64,000 bases of DNA from Talaromyces rugulosus (Eukaryota > Ascomycota > Eurotiomycetes > Eurotiales > Trichocomaceae), in contig NC_049564.1 in the NCBI RefSeq assembly GCF_013368755.1, positions 2,302,001 through 2,366,000 of the forward strand. Reading direction: 5' to 3'. A program made the position numbers and the translations under genes. Positions 57,691 through 64,000 of the stretch are shown in pieces (positions within the stretch are counted from its first letter, which is position 1; each line of letters begins with the position of its first letter). The notes below the pieces were generated by a model that did not search any database, was not told the DNA's origin, and saw only the letters and a program-made list of their open reading frames with translations.

Positions 57691-59484
57691 TGATCGTTAA
57701 CCCGTATATAGGTATTTCGACCGGTTTGACTAGTCAAAATTTTTATTTTTAAATATAGACTCAAAAGATATCTCTCTCATCATTTGGATATTCTTTTTGG
57801 GCCATAAACCATTCCTACCATCAACTTTCTTCACTCTTAAATATCAGGATGCTTTACACCGGCTTTGACTAGAGCGGAAACGCATAATCGTCACCAATAG
57901 CCAGTATATGGGTACAACTGAGTCCCGTTAATGGTACCAGAAACATAACCATATGTGTATAGCTGTTGGGTACACTACAGGCGTCCAAAACTTGCCTGGC
58001 TGGTTGAATAAGGTAAATAGACCTACCATTTTGTTAAGATTGGCCTCATAAATAAGAGAAGCGCCTTCTACCACACGTTGACGCCGGAACTCCGGAAATC
58101 TCGAAATGCTACCCTAGCGTGAAACAGTCCTAAAACAAGCCAACTTGCCAGCGGGAACTAATCAACAAGTTGTGAATCTCCATTTAGGTGATTGTTCAGA
58201 TAGGATAAAGATGTCTATACAGTACTGGCACATTAGAACATTTGAATCTTTATAAATATTAAGATGCTACAGTCAATCTCGAAATCGGTTTGACTGACAA
58301 ACACATCACAGTCCTCTCATAGCCCCACTGCCAAGGCATTAGTCTAAGTGGATCGATGAGTCACCTGTTTCAGAAGAGGGATGCTGACTTCTGGTATGAA
58401 ACGGGTAATATACAGTATTATCGATATTATATACCTTTGTCTGTACGGAATAGACAGGCTCAAAAAGAATTGGTGCAGATCCACAGTATATTTAATACTA
58501 TACTTTCAAACTAAGCTCCACCCTTATTGCACGTACCATCATCCCAGATTAAATGTACCGACATACCACGTGGAGTTTTCCCCAGGATAGACAGAGAAGC
58601 TTTCGCGGGCCGAGAATGGATCCTGTTCACGTGATACCTGGCGTGTTAGAGGATTTGTGGGATTCTGATGTTGACAGCGAATCGCGTACAAGGATAGTTA
58701 CTAGGGGGGTAAAAACAGGTGTATACTCGCTTACTCTTCCCAACCCTCAGGAAGGGATTTAGCTATCTATATAGTCATATAAAATACATATAAACCTAGA
58801 TATCCCAATCGTCCGAATCCTTAGAGCTGAGTTAACCTAAATACCTCTGTTTTATGTCCGAATGTAGGTCCGAATCCGTACGGTACTCTTTGTAATCTTT
58901 GCCGTGACTAAGGATTACTCGTTGTTCCACCTAGTGCCGACTAGGACTAGTGGTCTAGTATTACTAGCGTGCTAGATCAGCCAATAAGAGCCTGAAGCTG
59001 TGATTGGGAATCAGGACCCGACCAATAGGAATCCCTAATGCCATGGACCTCGATATGGCCTCCAAGTAGGATATAGGTCATATTACCCCTCATGTTAATG
59101 CCCAACAATGCCTTATAAGAATGTATATGTAAACTCCTCTTATTGTCAACCTAGTTATAACACGCAGAGAATCACACTTATAAAAATTTGCTAGTCAATT
59201 GGTCTTTACAAGCACAACTCCTAATCGTAACTAAGTCAGGAATCACTACGTTCCTGCGTCTCAGCATTAGTAAGAAACCAAGCCGCTAATCCGACATAAT
59301 ATCGAGTCAGCACTGGTATACTAATATTACCTACGATTTCAATAAATTCTCATTCGCTCAGTGAGAGTTGGAACTATTTTTGCGTCAAATTGTTCGCCAT
59401 TTTGGGCAGCAATAACACTCTTTTCAATGCGAAATTGCATGTGTTGGATCTTTACAACACAGCTGCCGCAACATAAATTTCATC
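57691..59484. other. Gene-free region, possible solo LTR near 58855-59300
   Basis: No gene supported. The segment 58855-59300 starts TGTCCG and ends CCGACA with short inverted ends, contains a TATA-like stretch and reads like a Ty1-copia-type LTR, but no target duplication, primer-binding site or internal domain was found. Treat as weak. Confidence 0.25.
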
Positions 59485-60291
59485 ATGAAAGGAGATCCCG
59501 AGTTTGTCATCTTGAAATACCAATCGTGGCTGGACACCAAAAAATTCGAAAAGGAAGTCGTCGGTGCCATCGTCAAGCAATACCTCAGCCCCGTGCAAGA
59601 CTACTGCCCCGTCGAAGAAGGTCAACGGAACAAACTCAAGTTCACCGAGGGATGTCTGACCGATTTTGACCTCACCAATAGCAAAGAAGGCGGCATCTCG
59701 GCCACTGCCTCTCTCGAGTCGCTCGCCGGATTAAACGTCAACGCCGACATGGAAGACAGAGTGCATCTAGAAGGCAAGTTCATCCGGTTCAAGCGACTGC
59801 TGCAGCACGACCAATTCTTCGACGAGCGCAAGACGGACCCGGCTGTCAGGAAGACTGTGCCCAGGTGGATCAAATGGCCGTACCTCAACCCAGTGTGGCT
59901 GGTGGTTGGCATCATGACGTGCGAAGACGTCACAATCAATTTTGAAAATAGGCGCGAGCTGCAGGTTGATGGGCACGTTGAAGTCCCAATTGGAGAAATC
60001 ACCGTGGCGGGGTTGCCGCTCGCAAACGGTGGAAATCCAAAGGTCGGCGCTGGAGCTCATAAGAAGACGGCGACTGTATTCAAGGCCAAGTCCGGCAGGA
60101 ACCAGATCTTTGCGCTGGAGCTGAGAAAAGTGACAACGTCCAAATTCAAGTCGAATATATTGAAAATGGGGGATTCAGGTCCGGTTGTTAAGGATGGCCG
60201 ATTGGCTGCTAATGATTCGGATGATTCGGATGGTGAGGCGGTTCAGGATCTCAAGAAGCCGGTTACTGTTGACGAACTCATTCTTGAATAA
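59485..60291 (+). CDS. Fungal gasdermin-like protein (RCD-1/HET-Q1 type)
   Basis: A single exon, 268 aa, starting at ATG 59485. The N-terminus (EFVILKYQSWL...VVGAIVKQYLSP), the region HLEGKFIRFKRLLQHDQFF, the segment PVWLVVGIMTCEDVTINF and the later GEITVAGLPLANGG and IFALELRKVTTSKF correspond to what I know of the fungal gasdermin family, proteins of about 250-280 residues that form membrane pores after removal of a short C-terminal segment. The acidic tail (ANDSDDSDGEAVQDL) would be the inhibitory part. The neighbour, tail-to-tail with a 155-base gap, is a subtilisin-like protease of HET-Q2 architecture, the arrangement known for het-Q1/het-Q2. No stop or frameshift is seen. Family call rests on remembered conservation plus context. 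Confidence 0.75.
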   Translation: MKGDPEFVILKYQSWLDTKKFEKEVVGAIVKQYLSPVQDYCPVEEGQRNKLKFTEGCLTDFDLTNSKEGGISATASLESLAGLNVNADMEDRVHLEGKFIRFKRLLQHDQFFDERKTDPAVRKTVPRWIKWPYLNPVWLVVGIMTCEDVTINFENRRELQVDGHVEVPIGEITVAGLPLANGGNPKVGAGAHKKTATVFKAKSGRNQIFALELRKVTTSKFKSNILKMGDSGPVVKDGRLAANDSDDSDGEAVQDLKKPVTVDELILE

Positions 60292-60446
60292 CCCGGGCCT
60301 GTGAAGGGCAGCGAGGTGGTATTGTTTCTATGTTTAACGAGATACAAATCACTCAGAGCTTGATATGAAGAATGCATTTAAATTTCTACCGCTGAAGAGT
60401 TCGCTACATCATAATGGCCCATCTGAGAGGCTTGGAAATAGCATTA

Positions 60447-63400
60447 TCATGTTAACCTTTTCTTCAAGCTGCGTAAGACTTCCCCGACTGTCTTCTTTTG
60501 ACGGAAATACCTCTGCAGGCTAATCCATTCGTACCCATCCCGATCCTCCTTCATTTTCTGGAAGATCGCTTGCATTCCCAACGGCGTCCACGGGTCGATT
60601 GCCCAGTTGTGGCCTTCTGCGTACTTGCGAAGATAACCTATCATGAATGCTGCTATCGAGACAGCCACAGGAGCAGCCATCGACGTGCCAGATTGGTAAC
60701 GAAACTCGTAGGCTCTCCCTTTATCTCGTCCTTCCTCTTCGATTTTGGGCAAATGCCAATAGGACCTGACCATCTCACCAACGGTGCTGAAGTTATTTCC
60801 CCAGGAAATTGCACTTGGGTTACTAGCGGCAACAATTCCGTGTGGTGTGGCCGAGTGGATGCATATTACACGGTCATAGGCGGCAGGATAGGTTCGGCTC
60901 CCTTCACCGCCATCGTTGGAGGCGGAGGAGAATATTATGATTTCTTCTTTGATGCAATTTTGAATTTCACGGTTCTCGTCCGTATCAGACTCATCGAAGC
61001 CGAAGGAAAGAGAGATTATATTCACTTTCCACTCTGTTCTCGCATGTTTTATGGCCTGTTTTTCATAAGCCATAGCCTTCGCATACAAAGACTTAGTAGA
61101 CTCGTACCTCTGTGATCAAGTCTCTCCTCTTGAATTTTTTGGTGTCCGTAACCTTGCCAATATACAGTTCAACATTGGTAGTGAGTTGCAAGATAATACC
61201 AGCAATATGCGTTCCATGGCCGACTTTGTCAACTCTAGCATCACTATTTTCAATCCAAGATTTGCAGTCCCTGATGCGGCTTCGATCCACTTCTCGATGA
61301 TTGTAATCTATTCCCGAGTCTATGATGGCAACCTTGATGACATTCGGACCAGTCCTAGCCGCGATATCGTGTTTTATGAGCAAGTTCAGGAATCCTTCAA
61401 TCCATTTATCGGTCCGTCGACGGCTACTTTGGTCAATGGGTTTGGTTCTCATCCGTGACAGGGTACTACTTGTACTGGACCCACCTTGCTTCCTCTCCCT
61501 GGGCCTCATTCCCTCCAATCTGCAGCTCGCCGTCGGCAGAATCATCATCGGCAGCATCGTCGTTAGCCATTTTGTCGTAAAATTCAGTGTCGCGTCGGAT
61601 GGGAACGGGATTCTGAACCTGTCGCAATTCAAGACTTTGTTGATCTGAGGCAGTTATGGATGCCGATACCCCAAACCGGCAGTTTTGAGATGATGATGGG
61701 CCCCCCTTGGAAACCGAATCCGGTGACAGTTCAATCGGATCTGGAATATAGTCTTCGGGACACGATTTGAAGTAGAGTTGATACAGCGGAGCCACGACGT
61801 GAGTACGCAAGTTTGCGCGGACTTGCGTGGAGTCGCGACCAAGTTTTTCGACGTCTGGTTTGATGCAAAAGTCGATTACCTCTTTTAGTAGTTCCCTAAT
61901 GTTACTGATGTACTTATCTTTCCTAGGCCCCCCTTTTTTCTCCGATTCGATCAAGAAGCCAGCGATAACCAGGTCGGCATCTGTGTGCAGGTTGCCCTCA
62001 CTATCACGGAATCTTTGCTGCATGCGAAACCTATCGATTCCCTCGCCGCGGAAAATTTCCAGAAGAATGATTCCTAGAGAAAGAATCTTTGGGTAGCTGT
62101 GAAGGCATGCAGATACCGGTTTTTCATCCGTCTCCGACTCTGATGCACAGGGAGTAGAGGAACCTTGTTTACCGGAGCCTATGTTGGCCGTGATAAAGGG
62201 CCTCTGCAGATATGCTAGGATCGATTGGTCTCTGATATCCTCCTCTTTCATGAAATGGATCGTATCTTTCGACCAGGCCTCGGACATCCAGTGCGAGTCG
62301 TAGAATTGCCACACTGCTTTTGCAACCAGGTAAGAGAGTTTAACTCGTAACGCATCGTCATCCTTTAGTTTCTTCTGATAAAGTAGGTTTCCCAGAGAGA
62401 CACTAGGTTCATTGACAACCATGATGGACGGTGGATTATCCCTCTCCTTGGTCAGGCTGCCCCTGGTGCCTCTTAGGACAGGGTAACTGAGCGTCTGCTT
62501 CCGGGTGAGCTTGCAGAATTCCTCGGGTGAAATATGGGAATGATCTGTGATACTTTTACTGTATATTGTTAGAGAAGGTTTGGAAAAGCTTCAGCTGGGA
62601 TGTTCAGACCTCTGGAGGATAACACCTATTTGAGTCTCCCTCCAGCCCCAGAAAGTATCCTCGTCGGTATGAAGATGCGAAATGAATAGGCTAAATGGCA
62701 CCGAGTCCTGTTCCGTCTCGACTTCAATGAGTGGCAATCCTACATTTACGATGAACCCAGGATTGCCTGCCAAAGAACAAGCACATGCTTCTACGAGAAT
62801 GGTGTGCAGCTCTTGCACATACTCGGCCCGATCGACCTCTTTGATGCCTTCCGTTGGCAGGTCTGATAGGCACTCTCGTGATTTATCCCCCGTAAGCTCT
62901 CCCAAATTTTCTAGCTCCGCCTGAAATTTCTCCCTATCAGACTTGGAACGGCTCCGTATATCTCCCAAGTTTTTTATACATTTTATTGCGCTGTTTCGCT
63001 TTTCCCGCGGCGAGCGACGGAGAATGGCCTCGAGATTGGAATAGGATGACCGACTGTACGTAGAAGGTTTCTTTCTCTGAAAATCCGGTGTGTCCTGCAT
63101 CATATAATAGTCAGCACCGCAGCCCTCTTGAACATATAGAGAATTGTGTAACCTTTGTTGCCTCTTCGAGGAGCGTGAGCAGGTTCAGGACTTGCTTCTC
63201 CTCCGGGGACCCTTTATGACACCCACTAGCATGCCACTGCGTGATGCATTTTCCAGCTTCGTCTAGATATTGCCCTAGGATAGCGAGGAAAGGGCGGAGT
63301 GGAGGGCTAGACGGTTGCGGCTCAGTCCGACTTTCTCGCACCACACTGATTGTGCTCGGTGGAGGCTTCGTCAACGACTTGACGACGTTGCGAAACGGTG

Positions 63401-63464
63401 GGAGGACTTTGAGAGCGAAGGATATCGCCGAAGAAGGAACGGAGGTGGAATTGTCTCTCGCCAT
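60447..63464 (-). CDS. HET-Q2-like subtilisin (S8) protease with N-terminal DUF7580-type domain
   Basis: Exons 63464-63153, 63094-62610, 62558-61485, 61423-61108 and 61055-60447 join to 2796 bases (931 aa). Residues 1-260 are helical, with no known motif. Residues about 270-600 have the DUF7580-like pattern (LSYLVAKAVWQFYDSHW..., ITANI..., YPKILSLGIILLEIFRGE). The C-terminal subtilisin domain has the full triad: Asp659 (VAIIDSGID), His693 (GHGTHIAGI) and Ser854 (SGTSMAAPV), plus the oxyanion Asn776 (SASNDGG). No signal peptide, so it is cytosolic. Donor GTCTGA of intron 2 and the second half of intron 3 are the weaker sites, but all joins are in frame. Inferred role: sensor protease that cleaves the convergent gasdermin. 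Confidence 0.8.
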
Positions 63465-64000
63465 TGGCTTCCATAAATTCAGAGTAGAAAGTCATTTGAG
63501 ACGCAACGGAATAGACTCACTTGGGGGTGGCGATGAAGTGGGGTTGGAGTAGGTGGTGCGGGGCACAGTGGTGAAACGCGACACTCTTACCTCGATTTTC
63601 GGGTTCAGCCTCACCATTCTGAATCTCGAGTATTCAGTACCAACAACGGCTATATTCAATCAGCAGGGCAGCTGCGGCCTGGACGAATACTTCCACCCAA
63701 TCGAAATCCCCCGCAGAGGGATCGACTGACCGCTAAACGGAGATTCTAGGCGATGTGATTTTAAACCCTTTGCAAATATGGAGTACGTCACGATACCAAC
63801 TGAAATAGCGAGGAGCGCAACTGCGTGTAAGGAAATTTTGGACATGCATGCCCCGAAGGAGCATGCATGGATTCGATCGGCGCAACTCGACTTCAACCTT
63901 TGGTGCTGCGCTATCAAAGCCACATCACTTGACAAATCGGGGATGGATCACAGGTTAAGGAACTATCCAGATGCACGAGAGTCAATTTGCAATCTTCTCG
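63465..64000. other. Right edge; promoter side of the protease gene
   Basis: A minus-strand frame at 63935-63660 (91 codons) has one hydrophobic stretch (ISLHAVALLAISVGIVTYSIF) and could be an exon of another gene or a chance frame. Nothing else is supported before the window ends. Confidence 0.25.

Noticed and set aside
60498..61115. 205-codon plus-strand frame
   Set aside because: It is antisense to the subtilisin exon, which has the full catalytic triad.
61441..61490. Apparent frameshift between the two halves of the protease gene
   Set aside because: An intron from GTGGGT (61484) to TAG (61424) joins the two frames and leads directly into the subtilisin domain.

Overview
The window is nuclear DNA from a filamentous ascomycete, probably an Aspergillus/Penicillium-type Eurotiomycete. 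Evidence: short GT-AG introns (about 50-80 bases) with CTAAC/CTGAC-like branch sites, Pezizomycotina-specific families (NACHT-WD40 and NB-ARC-TPR STAND proteins, SGNH/FG-GAP secreted proteins, DUF3723) and AT-rich, transition-mutated repeat DNA typical of repeat-induced point mutation (RIP). Intron-exon models below were assembled by eye from splice sites and reading-frame continuity; each stated model closes in frame unless noted.

Layout. 0-9.4 kb is ordinary: the end of an acidic protein, a 957-aa protein kinase-like protein and a four-exon Ser/Thr-rich single-pass membrane protein. 10-18 kb holds relics (a GT32-like glycosyltransferase with a premature stop, a Pth11-type membrane protein fragment) and a divergent pair: a seven-exon cytochrome P450 and an ABA3-like sesquiterpene synthase (alpha-ionylideneethane synthase family). 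19-25.3 kb holds a divergent PD-(D/E)XK nuclease-like gene and GNAT/ankyrin-like gene, a truncated DUF3723 gene and an unknown gene. 25.4-28.1 kb has two decayed Tc1/mariner elements.

28.4-64 kb reads as a self/non-self recognition and cell-death island. It has (i) a NACHT-WD40 NLR divergent from a small HeLo/STAND-N-type effector. The NLR's first exon carries one copy, and the effector C-terminus two copies, of the same 18-residue HET-s-like motif, the NWD2/HET-S architecture. (ii) An ankyrin-DYW-like deaminase gene interrupted by one in-frame stop. (iii) A SesB-type hydrolase/NB-ARC/TPR NLR interrupted by one in-frame stop. (iv) A gasdermin-like gene tail-to-tail with a subtilisin-like protease gene of HET-Q2 architecture. 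Between these lie a 1313-aa secreted SGNH hydrolase/FG-GAP/metallopeptidase protein, a possible Hsp70-like secreted protein, a family of broken repeat-associated genes, an HNH pseudogene, a third Tc1 element with an uninterrupted ORF, a fold-back element and two minisatellites.

Working picture: the NLRs would be sensors, the HeLo-like protein and the gasdermin membrane-active executioners, and the subtilisin the activator of the gasdermin. Several members are broken by single stops, as expected for allorecognition genes under turnover. No tRNA, rRNA or CRISPR array was seen.
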